Assembly: GCA_910587045.1 (NCBI GenBank)
Contig: CAJULG010000004.1
Location: 40,416-104,415, forward strand
Source of the DNA: an uncultured Lachnospiraceae bacterium
GTDB taxonomy: Bacteria; Bacillota; Clostridia; Lachnospirales; Lachnospiraceae
Reading direction: 5' to 3'
Length of the DNA: 64,000 nucleotides
A program made the translations under genes and the position numbers. Below are positions 23,923 to 32,657 of this stretch, in pieces. Below the pieces are notes generated by a model that had not been told where the DNA came from, ran no database searches, and saw only the letters and a program-made list of their open reading frames with translations. The first letter of the stretch is position 1; each line of letters opens with the position of its first letter.

Positions 23923-25083
23923 ATGAGCAAGGTGATCATTACAAATATCGGAACTATTGTAAGCGGTGATATACACAATCCAATCCTGGATGGAACGACT
24001 ATCGTCATAGAAGATCAATACATCACTGCTATCGGCGGTAATAACTGGATAGAACAGGATGCGCTTATCATTGATGCAAAGCAGACTACAGTCGTGCCGG
24101 GGTTCTTTGATTCTCATGTACATACCACGATCGGTGATTATGGACACCGGCAGCAGGCGGCAGGATTTCTGGAGTCGGAACTGCATGGAGGTGTTACAAC
24201 GGTCATTTCTGCTGGAGAAGCACACATGCCCGGCAGACCCAAAGATCCGGCCGGTGCCAAGGCGGCGGCCATCCTTGCCAGTAAATCCTTTTATCAGGCA
24301 CCGCCGGCAGGCATGAAGGTGCACGGAGGAGCTTTGATCCTGGAAAAGGGTCTGACAGAAAAGGATTTTCAGGAGCTAAAGGAGCAGGGCGTCTGGCTGG
24401 TAGGAGAAATCGGCCTGGGCAGCGTGAAGTCGCCGGAGGAGGCGGCAATTATGACGGAATGGGCACATAAATACGGATTTAAAGTGCAGATGCATACAGG
24501 AGGAACCTCGATTCCCGGCTCCTCTACCGTTACCGCTGAGGATGTGATGATAGTAAAGCCGGATGTGGTATCGCATTTGAACGGGGGGCCTACTGCGGTC
24601 TCTCCTGCAGAAGCAGAAAGGATCATGAGAGAAACAGACTTCGCCCTGGAGATCGTTCAGTGCGGTAATCCGAAAATGACGGATTTTATCTGTCGAAAGG
24701 CAAAAGAATTGAATAATCTGAACCGGATCATATTTGGAAACGATGCACCAAGCGGAACCGGTATTATTCCGTTAGGCATTATCCGCAATATCTGTCAGGT
24801 GTCTTCCGTATCCGGTATTGCGCCGGAGAAAGCAATCTGTATGGCAACAGGAAATACAGCAGATGTTTACGGGTTAAATACCGGCAGAATTGCAGTGGGC
24901 AGGGAGGCTGATCTCGTGATCATGGATGCTCCGCTGGGGTCTGTAGGAGAAACCGCTTTAGAAGCGATCGCAGCCGGCGATATCCCGGGTATCAGCATGG
25001 TATTGATCGATGGAAAGACCGTTGTCCGGAAGAGCCGGAATACCCCGCCGGCCAGACGACAGGCACAGACAGAAGAACAGTAG
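23923..25083 (+). CDS. ena: Enamidase (6-oxo-1,4,5,6-tetrahydronicotinate amidohydrolase)
   Basis: A 386-residue metal-dependent amidohydrolase. His65 and His67 are in DSHVHTT, a Glu in GEIGLG, His in VQMHTGGTSIPGSSTVT and SHLNGGPTA, and Asp in FGNDAPSGTG. The blocks PGRPKD, MKVHGGA.ILEKGLTE, HTGGTSIPGSSTVTA and the tail KSRNTPPA are, from memory, nearly those of E. barkeri enamidase. That enzyme opens 6-oxo-tetrahydronicotinate to 2-formylglutarate and ammonia in nicotinate fermentation. It starts behind AAAGGAGG. The family call is strong; the true substrate here is inferred. Confidence 0.88.
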   Translation: MSKVIITNIGTIVSGDIHNPILDGTTIVIEDQYITAIGGNNWIEQDALIIDAKQTTVVPGFFDSHVHTTIGDYGHRQQAAGFLESELHGGVTTVISAGEAHMPGRPKDPAGAKAAAILASKSFYQAPPAGMKVHGGALILEKGLTEKDFQELKEQGVWLVGEIGLGSVKSPEEAAIMTEWAHKYGFKVQMHTGGTSIPGSSTVTAEDVMIVKPDVVSHLNGGPTAVSPAEAERIMRETDFALEIVQCGNPKMTDFICRKAKELNNLNRIIFGNDAPSGTGIIPLGIIRNICQVSSVSGIAPEKAICMATGNTADVYGLNTGRIAVGREADLVIMDAPLGSVGETALEAIAAGDIPGISMVLIDGKTVVRKSRNTPPARRQAQTEEQ

Positions 25084-25125
25084 GACAGGAACAAGGGGAA
25101 AAAGAAGAAAAAGGAGAAAAAGAAA

Positions 25126-25710
25126 ATGGCAAAAAAACCGGAAATTCGTAAGATAGTGACGAGTGTGGAGGAAATCCGCTTTGAAGGCTTTCGCGAATTG
25201 GATCAGCCGATTCATAAATGCGTGGCAGCCGCTGTCATCCAAAACCCGTTTGCAGGAGTGTATATAGAGGATCTTTCAGAATTATCAGAATATGGAGAGT
25301 ATTTAGGCGCATATCTGGCAGGTATTGCAGTGAAGGCTCTGAACGGGGCTCCTGTACATAGCTATGGCAAGGGTGCGATCGTCGGCTTAAATGGAGAACT
25401 GGAGCATGGAGGGGCAATTCTGCACCCGAGCCTGGGAAAGCCTATGCGTGAGGCTGTAGGTGGAGGAAAGGCGATCATTCCTTCTGCAAAGAAGGTGGGG
25501 GGTGCAGGAACCGGTCTGGATGTTCCATTGCACTATAAGGATGCTGCATTTGTCCGTACTCATTATGATGCCATGGAGGTGCGGATTCCGGATGCACCAA
25601 AGGATAATGAGATCGTAGTTGCCCTGGTGGTAACGGACGGGGGAAGGCCTCATGCCAGAATCGGCGGGTTGCAGCGCTCGGAGATCATCGGCGAGGATGG
25701 ATTACGATAA
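25126..25710 (+). CDS. PF06684 'amino acid synthesis' family protein
   Basis: A 194-residue protein with the features AAAVIQNPFAGVY.EDL, GKGAIVGLNGELEHGGAILHP and TDGGRPHARIGGL, which I associate with PF06684. The family name is historical and its reaction is not established. Members occur in operons with amidohydrolases and amidases. Here it lies between enamidase and a transporter, so a role on the cyclic amide substrate or its ring-opened form is likely. It starts behind AAGGAGAAAAAG. Confidence 0.75.
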   Translation: MAKKPEIRKIVTSVEEIRFEGFRELDQPIHKCVAAAVIQNPFAGVYIEDLSELSEYGEYLGAYLAGIAVKALNGAPVHSYGKGAIVGLNGELEHGGAILHPSLGKPMREAVGGGKAIIPSAKKVGGAGTGLDVPLHYKDAAFVRTHYDAMEVRIPDAPKDNEIVVALVVTDGGRPHARIGGLQRSEIIGEDGLR

Positions 25711-25733
25711 AGAAAGGACAGGAGTATGTACGA

Positions 25734-27179
25734 ATGACTAAAAAGCAATGGATTGGTTTGGGTCTGGCTGTCTTATTATTTACCAGTATTCTCTGTATTC
25801 CCGGTATCCAGGGTCTGGAGCCGGAGGGGCAGCGCTGTCTTGCGTTATTTGCAGGCGTATTTGTATTGTATATGTTTGAGGCGGTTCCTGCGGCAGTGAT
25901 CAGTATTGCCATTATTCCACTTCTGGTAATATTAAGAATAACGGATATCAGTGAAGCTCTTGAGGGTTTTGCCTCCTCCTCCACCTATCTGGTAATCGGT
26001 TCCTTTATTCTGGCAGCCGCTATGATCAAAACCGGGCTTGGAAAGCGGATCACCTGCGGATTGCTGCTGCTTATGGGAACCGGGCCACTCCGCATTTCCT
26101 TCGGTCTGATGATCGTAAATATGGTCATGGCATTTTTGATTCCATCCTCTACCGCAAGGACAGCCATGCTTCTGCCGATCTGTCTGTCTGTTATTCGTGA
26201 ATATCCCGGAGGAAAAGATGAAAAAAGGCGCTATGCAGCAAATATACTGCTGACTCTTTGCGTCACATCCTCAACAATCAGCGCAGGAATATTGACCTCT
26301 ACCATCTCTAATCCAATGGCAGCAGATTATATCAGGAACGCCACCGGACAAACCGTGTCTTATGGAAGCTGGTTTTGCTGGGGATTTCCGCCGGCACTGG
26401 TAATGACAGTGATTTCCTGGCTGATCATCCAGCTTGTATTCCGTTTGAAGGGCAATAAGGAGCAAAAGGCTTCCGGAACTCCGGCTGTTCAGGATGTGTC
26501 CGGATATGGAAGGAAATATTTAAAACACCAGATGGAGGCACTGGGAAAACCCAAGGCACCTGAGATACTTACCGGTCTTGTTATTATGCTTACTGTACTG
26601 CTGTGGGTAGGAGGGGGCTGGATCGGAATAGACAGTACCTCTGCCGCATTTGTCGGAGCAGTTCTTCTGCTCCTGCCGATGTGCCCGGTTCTGGAATGGA
26701 AGGATTGTCAGTCGCATATATCCTTAAGTGTAGTCTTTATCATCAGCGGCGGTATCAGTCTGGGAAATGCAATGGCGGGAACCGGAGCCTCAAGCTGGCT
26801 GGCGGATCAGGTATTCGGCCTGCTTCCGAAGGATGTCTCTCTCAGCCTGGTGATCATACTTTCCATTATTGTCGTTCAATTCATGCATGTTTTTTTTGTT
26901 GGAACAGCAACCATGGCAAATGCCTTTTTCCCTATACTGGTCAGTCTGGCGGCAAGAATGGAGGCCGATCCGCTTTGTATCATTTTGCCGGCAGCGTTTA
27001 TGATCGGGGGATATCCGGTATTAGTGTTCTTTAATACCACACCGAATATTCTCTGCTACGACACCGGTTATATGAGGTCATCCGACTTTGTTAAAACCGG
27101 GATCCCGATATCCATTGCCGCCTGTATTGTCTATAGTCTGTGTGTAAGGTGGTACTGGCCTGTGGTAAATATGCTTTGA
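25734..27179 (+). CDS. DASS (SLC13) family anion transporter
   Basis: A 481-residue multi-span transporter of the divalent anion:sodium symporter family, with about 11-12 membrane segments and re-entrant loop motifs (PSSTARTAMLLP in the first half; GTATMANAFFPI in the second). Family substrates are mostly di- and tricarboxylates. In this operon it could import a cyclic amide carboxylate or a glutarate derivative. It starts 23 bp after the PF06684 gene behind AAGGACAGGAG. Confidence 0.88.
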   Translation: MTKKQWIGLGLAVLLFTSILCIPGIQGLEPEGQRCLALFAGVFVLYMFEAVPAAVISIAIIPLLVILRITDISEALEGFASSSTYLVIGSFILAAAMIKTGLGKRITCGLLLLMGTGPLRISFGLMIVNMVMAFLIPSSTARTAMLLPICLSVIREYPGGKDEKRRYAANILLTLCVTSSTISAGILTSTISNPMAADYIRNATGQTVSYGSWFCWGFPPALVMTVISWLIIQLVFRLKGNKEQKASGTPAVQDVSGYGRKYLKHQMEALGKPKAPEILTGLVIMLTVLLWVGGGWIGIDSTSAAFVGAVLLLLPMCPVLEWKDCQSHISLSVVFIISGGISLGNAMAGTGASSWLADQVFGLLPKDVSLSLVIILSIIVVQFMHVFFVGTATMANAFFPILVSLAARMEADPLCIILPAAFMIGGYPVLVFFNTTPNILCYDTGYMRSSDFVKTGIPISIAACIVYSLCVRWYWPVVNML

Positions 27180-27218
27180 ATCAGTTTTGTATAAATAATG
27201 GAAAACAATATAAAAAGA

Positions 27219-27272
27219 ATATATAACAATATAAAAAAGGTATTTTACAGGAAGAAACAGTCGTGCTATGAT
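27219..27272 (+). promoter_or_regulatory. Second operon promoter with the shared upstream element
   Basis: TTTACA (27244-27249), 17-bp spacer, TATGAT (27267-27272). The 30 bp ending at 27248 share 24 positions with the hgd promoter upstream region, ending in the same GTATTTTAC over the -35. Confidence 0.7.
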
Positions 27273-27318
27273 TGCCACTGTAATTAAATCGACAAAATAT
27301 GACAAAAATCTATATCAA

Positions 27319-27356
27319 GGCAAGGGTGCTGTAAGGAACAGCATCCTTGTCTTTTA
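27319..27356 (+). terminator. Leader terminator before the alcohol dehydrogenase operon
   Basis: A 14-bp stem, GGCAAGGGTGCTGT with ACAGCATCCTTGTC (G-U pairs included), is followed by TTTTATC. It lies about 40 nt after the predicted start of the promoter at 27244 and 64 bp before the next gene. It may be an attenuator, or may block read-through from the transporter gene. Confidence 0.75.
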
Positions 27357-27419
27357 TCATAATAGTGTTAATTGATTTGTCATAGGATTGATCTTACAGA
27401 ATAGAAAGGAATGAGAAAT

Positions 27420-28460
27420 ATGAAAGCAGTTGTTTATAAAGGGAAGGGTGATTTCCGGTTTGAAGAGCATCCGGTACCGAAGCTGCTGGACAGCCGGGAT
27501 GCCATTGTTAAAGTCACGCTGGCTTCCATTTGCTCCAGTGATATTCATATCAAGCATGGAGCAGTACCGAAGGCGGTGCCGGGTACGATCGTGGGACATG
27601 AATTTGTAGGAGAGGTAGTGGAGGCCGGTTCCGGGGTGAAGAACTTCCGGCCTGGAGACCGGGTAACGGTAAACGTCGAAACCTTTTGCGGGGAATGTTA
27701 CTTTTGCAAGCGCGGATTCGTAAACAACTGCCAGAATCCGGATGGAGGCTGGGCACTGGGCTGCAGGATTGATGGAGGTCAGACAGAATATGTAAGAATT
27801 CCATTTGCCGATAACGGATTGAACCGGATTCCGGACGAAGTATCGGATGAGCAGGCATTATTTGTCGGTGATATTCTGGCAACCGGATACTGGGCAGCCT
27901 CTATATCCGAGATCAGGCCGGCAGATACAGTGGTTGTTCTGGGCGCCGGTCCCACAGGACTTTGCGTTCTGGAATGTGTAAAGCTGTATGGGCCGGAGAA
28001 GGTTATCGTTGTGGATACCATGGAGGATCGTCTGGCACTGGCAAAGGAACATGGGGCAGCTGATATTACGGTTAACCCTCTGCGGGAAAATGTGGAGGAG
28101 GTCGTTCTGGCGAATACGCAGGGCAGAGGTGCTGATGTGGTGATTGAGGCTGCAGGAGGAGCGGATACCTTCACAACTGCATGGAAGGTGGCGAGACCCA
28201 ATGCCATTGTCTGTATTGTGGCATTATATGAGGAGGCACAGAGTCTTCCGCTGCCGGACATGTATGGTAAGAATCTGATCTTTAAAACCGGAGGTGTAGA
28301 TGCCAATGCCTGCGAGGAGATCCTGAAATTGATCGCCTGTGGCAAAATTGACACGACCTATCTGATCACACATCGAAAGAAGCTGGCAGACATTATGGAA
28401 GGGTATCAGATCTTTGAGAATAAAAGGGATGGCGTAATAAAGGTTGCAATTGAACCGTAA
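27420..28460 (+). CDS. Zinc-dependent medium-chain alcohol dehydrogenase
   Basis: A 346-residue MDR enzyme. Catalytic zinc ligands are Cys38 (SICSSD) and His60/Glu61 (GHE). The structural zinc lobe has four cysteines in CGECYFCKRGFVNNC. The Rossmann motif is VLGAGPTGLCVLE, followed by an acidic residue (VVDT), suggesting NAD. The start at 27420 follows AAAGGAATGAG; the frame can be extended by three residues. It heads the operon with the amide-type ABC transporter. Its substrate is unknown; an alcohol or aldehyde from amide breakdown is possible. Confidence 0.9.
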   Translation: MKAVVYKGKGDFRFEEHPVPKLLDSRDAIVKVTLASICSSDIHIKHGAVPKAVPGTIVGHEFVGEVVEAGSGVKNFRPGDRVTVNVETFCGECYFCKRGFVNNCQNPDGGWALGCRIDGGQTEYVRIPFADNGLNRIPDEVSDEQALFVGDILATGYWAASISEIRPADTVVVLGAGPTGLCVLECVKLYGPEKVIVVDTMEDRLALAKEHGAADITVNPLRENVEEVVLANTQGRGADVVIEAAGGADTFTTAWKVARPNAIVCIVALYEEAQSLPLPDMYGKNLIFKTGGVDANACEEILKLIACGKIDTTYLITHRKKLADIMEGYQIFENKRDGVIKVAIEP

Positions 28461-28531
28461 GGTTCTTGTGATAAAGGATTCTGAAAGCAACAAAGACTTT
28501 TGGAAAATGGAAACGAAAAGAGGTAATGCAT

Positions 28532-29779
28532 ATGAAACACAGAATGAAAAAAATAATCGTATTTTTGATGATGTTTGCAGTCCTGTTCAGTATGGCTGCA
28601 TGCAATGCTTCCGGTGGGAATGTTTCTGCCGGTGGTGAAAACGGCTCCACATTAGAGGATGCTCTGGGACAGGCAGGGGGAGGATCAGAGGGTGATACTA
28701 TCCGGGTCGGCCTCCTGACTGCATCCAGCGGCAGCACCTCCGTTCTGGATGCATATATTGAACATGCATTTTGCATGGGGATTGATGAGATTAATGCAGC
28801 CGGCGGAGTAAACGGCAAACAGGTAGAGATCATTCGGGAGGATTATGCATCTGACCCGTCTATGGCAGCAGAAAAGGCAGAGAAGCTGATCGTAAATGAT
28901 AAGGTATGCTGTATCTTCGGTGTAGTTCTTTCCTCATGCCGCCAGGCGGTACTTCCGATCGTAGAGAAGTATGATAATCTCCTGATCTATCCGACAGACT
29001 ATGAGGGTCTGGAGCAGTCTGACAATATCATTTATCTTGGCTGTGTACCAAACCAGCAGGTACAGGTAATTGCTCCCTGGCTGGTAGAAAATATCGGTAA
29101 GAAGGTATATGTGATCGGCAGTGATTATCTGTATCCGAGAAGCACCTGTGCCCAGTTGATCGCAATTCTGAAGGAAAATGGTGCAACCATTGCAGGTGAA
29201 GAATATGTGTCTATGGATGAAACGGATTATACTACCTCGATCACGAAAATTATGGATGCAGAGCCGGATGTGGTATTTTCCGTGCTGGTAGGTGATTGTA
29301 TCAATGCTTTTCAAAAGCAGTATGCACAGTATGGTATAGAAGATACGGCAGTCTTTCATATGTGTATGGACGAGTCCGGGGCAGCAGCAATCGGTGTAGA
29401 TGCCTGTGAGGGAGTATACTCCGGTCAGACCTATTACTGTACATTAGAATCAGAACAAAATACAGAATTTACACAAAAATATATGGAGACATATGGAACG
29501 CAGCCTACGGTATATGCCAGTACCTCCTACACAGGTGCCTATCTCTTAAAGGCCGCGCTTGAGGCAGCCGGTGATGATTTTACAACGGCGGATCTGGTAG
29601 AGGCCTTTCATGGACAGAGCTTTGAAGGACCGGCGGGAATGCTTACCGTTCAGGAAAATAATCATACCAGTCTGACTCCGCGTATCGGACAGGTCAACAG
29701 TGATTGTTTATTTGATGTCCGGTATGAGGCGGATGCACCGATCGCACCGGATCCTTATGCAGGATCGGCATATAATTAG
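28532..29779 (+). CDS. urtA: Urea/short-chain amide ABC transporter, substrate-binding lipoprotein
   Basis: A 415-residue lipoprotein with signal peptide and lipobox FSMAAC, then a type I periplasmic-binding (leucine-binding-like) domain. Blocks such as LIYPTDYEGLE, YLGCVPNQQVQVIAPWL and VYVIGSDYLYPR recall UrtA/AmiC/FmdD-type binders of urea and short amides. I start at the second ATG (28532), with AAAGAGGTA upstream. It is the first of five genes encoding a complete importer. Confidence 0.85.
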   Translation: MKHRMKKIIVFLMMFAVLFSMAACNASGGNVSAGGENGSTLEDALGQAGGGSEGDTIRVGLLTASSGSTSVLDAYIEHAFCMGIDEINAAGGVNGKQVEIIREDYASDPSMAAEKAEKLIVNDKVCCIFGVVLSSCRQAVLPIVEKYDNLLIYPTDYEGLEQSDNIIYLGCVPNQQVQVIAPWLVENIGKKVYVIGSDYLYPRSTCAQLIAILKENGATIAGEEYVSMDETDYTTSITKIMDAEPDVVFSVLVGDCINAFQKQYAQYGIEDTAVFHMCMDESGAAAIGVDACEGVYSGQTYYCTLESEQNTEFTQKYMETYGTQPTVYASTSYTGAYLLKAALEAAGDDFTTADLVEAFHGQSFEGPAGMLTVQENNHTSLTPRIGQVNSDCLFDVRYEADAPIAPDPYAGSAYN

Positions 29780-29897
29780 ACAATTATAGTTCTGATAACG
29801 GCTGGATGACTGCTGTACGCTTCTTTGTATAGAAGATACAGCATAAGTCCGGCCGCTTCACAAATGATTGAAACGCAAGAGGTTAGGAGGGATTGAA

Positions 29898-30752
29898 ATG
29901 ATTCTTACATTGATCATCAATGGTCTTATGACTGCTGCCTCGCTTCTGTTGTTATCCATGGGTATGGCTATCATATTTGGTATTATGAATGTGGTAAATC
30001 TGGCACACGGGGAATTGATCGTGATCGGCGCTTACGTCTCCTTTACCATGATCGAGATATTAAAGCTCCCGTTTGGGATTGCAGTATTTGCATCCTTTCT
30101 GGTAACAGCAGTCATTGGAGGCATGATCGAGAAGCTGATCGTAAAAAAATTATATGGAAAGGTTGCAGAAACACTGCTGGTAACCTATGCACTGTCAATG
30201 ATCTTTCAGCAGGTTATCAAGCTGATATACGGTTCCGGGTATATTCATATTTCTTCACCGGTTAATGGTGTTGTTAAGCTGGGTAAGACCGTAATACCGA
30301 TATACTATCTCTGTATGATCGGAGTTGCGGTACTGGTATTTGCAGTAACTTTGCTGTTGTTCAATAAGACCAGAATCGGTATGCAGATTCGGGCTGTCAG
30401 CCAAAACCGGACTATGGCAGGGTGCCTGGGAGTAAACGTCAAATTGATTGACACGCTGACCTTTGCATACGGGGCCGGCCTGACCGGACTGGCAGGCTGT
30501 ATTATAGCACCGATCAACTCCATTTCGCCGTTCGTCGGTTCCAACTATATGGTAGACAGTTTTATGGCGGTAGTATTAGGCGGTGTGGATTCTTTGTTCG
30601 GTTCTGTGCTGGGTTCCCTGATCATGGGAGAAAGCAATTCCATCATCGGCGGATATATGGATTCCGTATTTGCAGAAATGATCGTGGTATTTGCGGTTGT
30701 GATCCTGATCCGGTTTAAGCCGAAAGGATTAATTGTAAAAGAAAGGAGATAG
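29898..30752 (+). CDS. urtB: Amide-type ABC transporter permease 1 (UrtB/LivH-like)
   Basis: A 284-residue branched-chain/urea-type permease with about eight membrane segments, including GIMNVVNLAHGELIVIGAY near the N-terminus and the LivH loop AVSQNRTMAGCLGVN. The start at 29898 follows TTAGGAGGG; an upstream in-frame ATG at 29868 is unsupported. It pairs with the permease encoded immediately downstream. Confidence 0.88.
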   Translation: MILTLIINGLMTAASLLLLSMGMAIIFGIMNVVNLAHGELIVIGAYVSFTMIEILKLPFGIAVFASFLVTAVIGGMIEKLIVKKLYGKVAETLLVTYALSMIFQQVIKLIYGSGYIHISSPVNGVVKLGKTVIPIYYLCMIGVAVLVFAVTLLLFNKTRIGMQIRAVSQNRTMAGCLGVNVKLIDTLTFAYGAGLTGLAGCIIAPINSISPFVGSNYMVDSFMAVVLGGVDSLFGSVLGSLIMGESNSIIGGYMDSVFAEMIVVFAVVILIRFKPKGLIVKERR

Positions 30753-30757
30753 AGGCT

Positions 30758-31831
30758 ATGAATGAATCCAAAAAGCGTATGGTAAGACATATTTCCATTT
30801 TGCTCATAATTGATATTGCTGTATTTCTGTTTCTTGCCTGCTTCCCTGTCTTTGCAAACGCCTTCCGGCTCCAGATCATGGCAAAATGCCTGTGTTATAT
30901 AGTTTTTGCTTATTCGCTGGATCTGCTCTGGGGATATGTAGGACTGATGAGTATGGGACATGCAGTGTTTTTTGGAATCGGGGCATACATACTGGCAATC
31001 GGTTATTCTATGCAGAATGGCGTTCCTTCCTATATGACAAGCCTGGGGTATACACAGGCGCCGGGTATTTATTATTTTCTGGCAAATAAGCCGGTTGCGT
31101 TTTTTGCCGCTTTGCTGGTATGCGGAGTGGTTGCCGGTATTCTGGGAGCATTTTTATTCTCGAAAAAGGTGAATAGTGTTTTCTTTTCCCTGATCACCTT
31201 TGCACTGGCAAGAGTATTTGAGCTGCTGATCATTAACCAGCAGCGGTTTACGGGAGGAGCCAATGGTATTACGAAGATATCAAGACGACTGTTTGCGGAG
31301 GTGGATATCCCGCAGCAGGTATATTACTATATATTACTGGCCATGGTAATCCTGGTCTATCTCTTCTGTAAATGGCTGACCAGCAGCAAATATGGTCTGA
31401 TCCTGGAAGCGGTCCGGGAGAATGAAGACCGTATGAGCTTCTTTGGATACCATGCCACCCGGTTTAAGATTGTGATCTTTATTATATCTGCTGTACTGGC
31501 CGGACTGGCCGGCATTATGTTTGCCACCTCTCAATCCTTTATCGGTCCATCGAATGTTGGCATTGCTGCTTCTACTGCGGTGATCGTCTGGCTGGCATTA
31601 GGAGGCAGAGGCAATATTACCGGTGCAACTATTGGTACCCTGGTAGTCTGCTGGGCGGAAAGTATTTTCTCGGAGCAGTTAACAGATTACTGGAATATCA
31701 TCTATGGCGTTATGATCCTGGTGGTAGTATTCCTGATTCCCAAAGGAATCATCGGACAGCTTCAGACTGCGGTCTATAACCGAAGGGCTGAGCGTGTGCG
31801 CAGAGAAGCCATGGTAGAGAATAAGCAGTAG
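30758..31831 (+). CDS. urtC: Amide-type ABC transporter permease 2 (UrtC/LivM-like)
   Basis: A 357-residue permease with about nine membrane segments; typical features are YSLDLLWGYVGLMSMGHAVFFGIGAY and the cytoplasmic loop AVRENEDRMSFFGYH. It begins 5 bp after the first permease behind AAAGGAGA. Length is normal for UrtC. Confidence 0.88.
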   Translation: MNESKKRMVRHISILLIIDIAVFLFLACFPVFANAFRLQIMAKCLCYIVFAYSLDLLWGYVGLMSMGHAVFFGIGAYILAIGYSMQNGVPSYMTSLGYTQAPGIYYFLANKPVAFFAALLVCGVVAGILGAFLFSKKVNSVFFSLITFALARVFELLIINQQRFTGGANGITKISRRLFAEVDIPQQVYYYILLAMVILVYLFCKWLTSSKYGLILEAVRENEDRMSFFGYHATRFKIVIFIISAVLAGLAGIMFATSQSFIGPSNVGIAASTAVIVWLALGGRGNITGATIGTLVVCWAESIFSEQLTDYWNIIYGVMILVVVFLIPKGIIGQLQTAVYNRRAERVRREAMVENKQ

Positions 31832-31857
31832 CATATACAGGAAAGCAGGGTGTAAAG

Positions 31858-32655
31858 ATGAATAAACGTATGGAAAATAACGTGCCGGAAATGAAAGCAA
31901 GGAAAAATAAACTGATCGTTCGCGGATTAAGTGTGAATTTTAACGGTTTTATCGCTGTTGATCAGGTGGATCTGACAGTGGAGCCGGGAGAAACCAGGGT
32001 TATCATAGGCCCTAACGGAGCGGGGAAGACCACACTGCTGGATCTGATTACCGGTAAGACAAAGCCTACGTCCGGAACCATAGAATTCCGCGGACATCAA
32101 CTGGTTGGAAAAAGTACATCTGAAATATGCAGGAAGTACCATGTAGGTCGAAAGTTTCAGGGCCCGAATGTATTTAATAATCTGACTGTGGGACAGAATA
32201 TGCAGTTAGCCATGATGGGGCGCGATTCTCAGATGGATCATTTATTCAGAAGGAAGAGCGGGGAAGATATGGACAGAATCAATGAATGTCTGAACAAGGT
32301 AAGGCTTCTGGAATATAAAGATATTATGGCAGCGACCCTTTCTCATGGACAGAAGCAATGGCTGGAAATCGGAATGGTTATTTTACAGGAGGCACAACTG
32401 GTGGTACTGGATGAGCCTACAGCCGGCATGACGGCAGAGGAGACTTTCAAGACCGGAGAGATGATCAATAAGAATCTTAAGGATAAAACGCTTCTGGTCA
32501 TTGAGCATGACATGGATTTCGTACGGCAGATTGCAGAAACCGTAACCGTACTGCATCAGGGAAAGATACTGGCAGAAGGAAGCTTCGAGGAAGTGGAGCA
32601 GGATCCCCGTGTGATCCAGGTCTATTTAAAGCAGGATACGGAAAAGGAGGAGTGA
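31858..32655 (+). CDS. urtD: Amide-type ABC transporter ATPase 1 (UrtD/LivG-like)
   Basis: A 265-residue ABC ATPase with Walker A GPNGAGKTT (about 51-59), Q-loop GRKFQGPNVF, signature TLSHGQKQWLEIG (a variant of LSGGQ typical of the UrtD group), Walker B LVVLDEPT and the H-loop EHDMDF. It overlaps the next frame slightly. The N-terminal 20 residues are basic and could be trimmed if a later start is used. Confidence 0.88.
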   Translation: MNKRMENNVPEMKARKNKLIVRGLSVNFNGFIAVDQVDLTVEPGETRVIIGPNGAGKTTLLDLITGKTKPTSGTIEFRGHQLVGKSTSEICRKYHVGRKFQGPNVFNNLTVGQNMQLAMMGRDSQMDHLFRRKSGEDMDRINECLNKVRLLEYKDIMAATLSHGQKQWLEIGMVILQEAQLVVLDEPTAGMTAEETFKTGEMINKNLKDKTLLVIEHDMDFVRQIAETVTVLHQGKILAEGSFEEVEQDPRVIQVYLKQDTEKEE

Positions 32656-32657
32656 AT

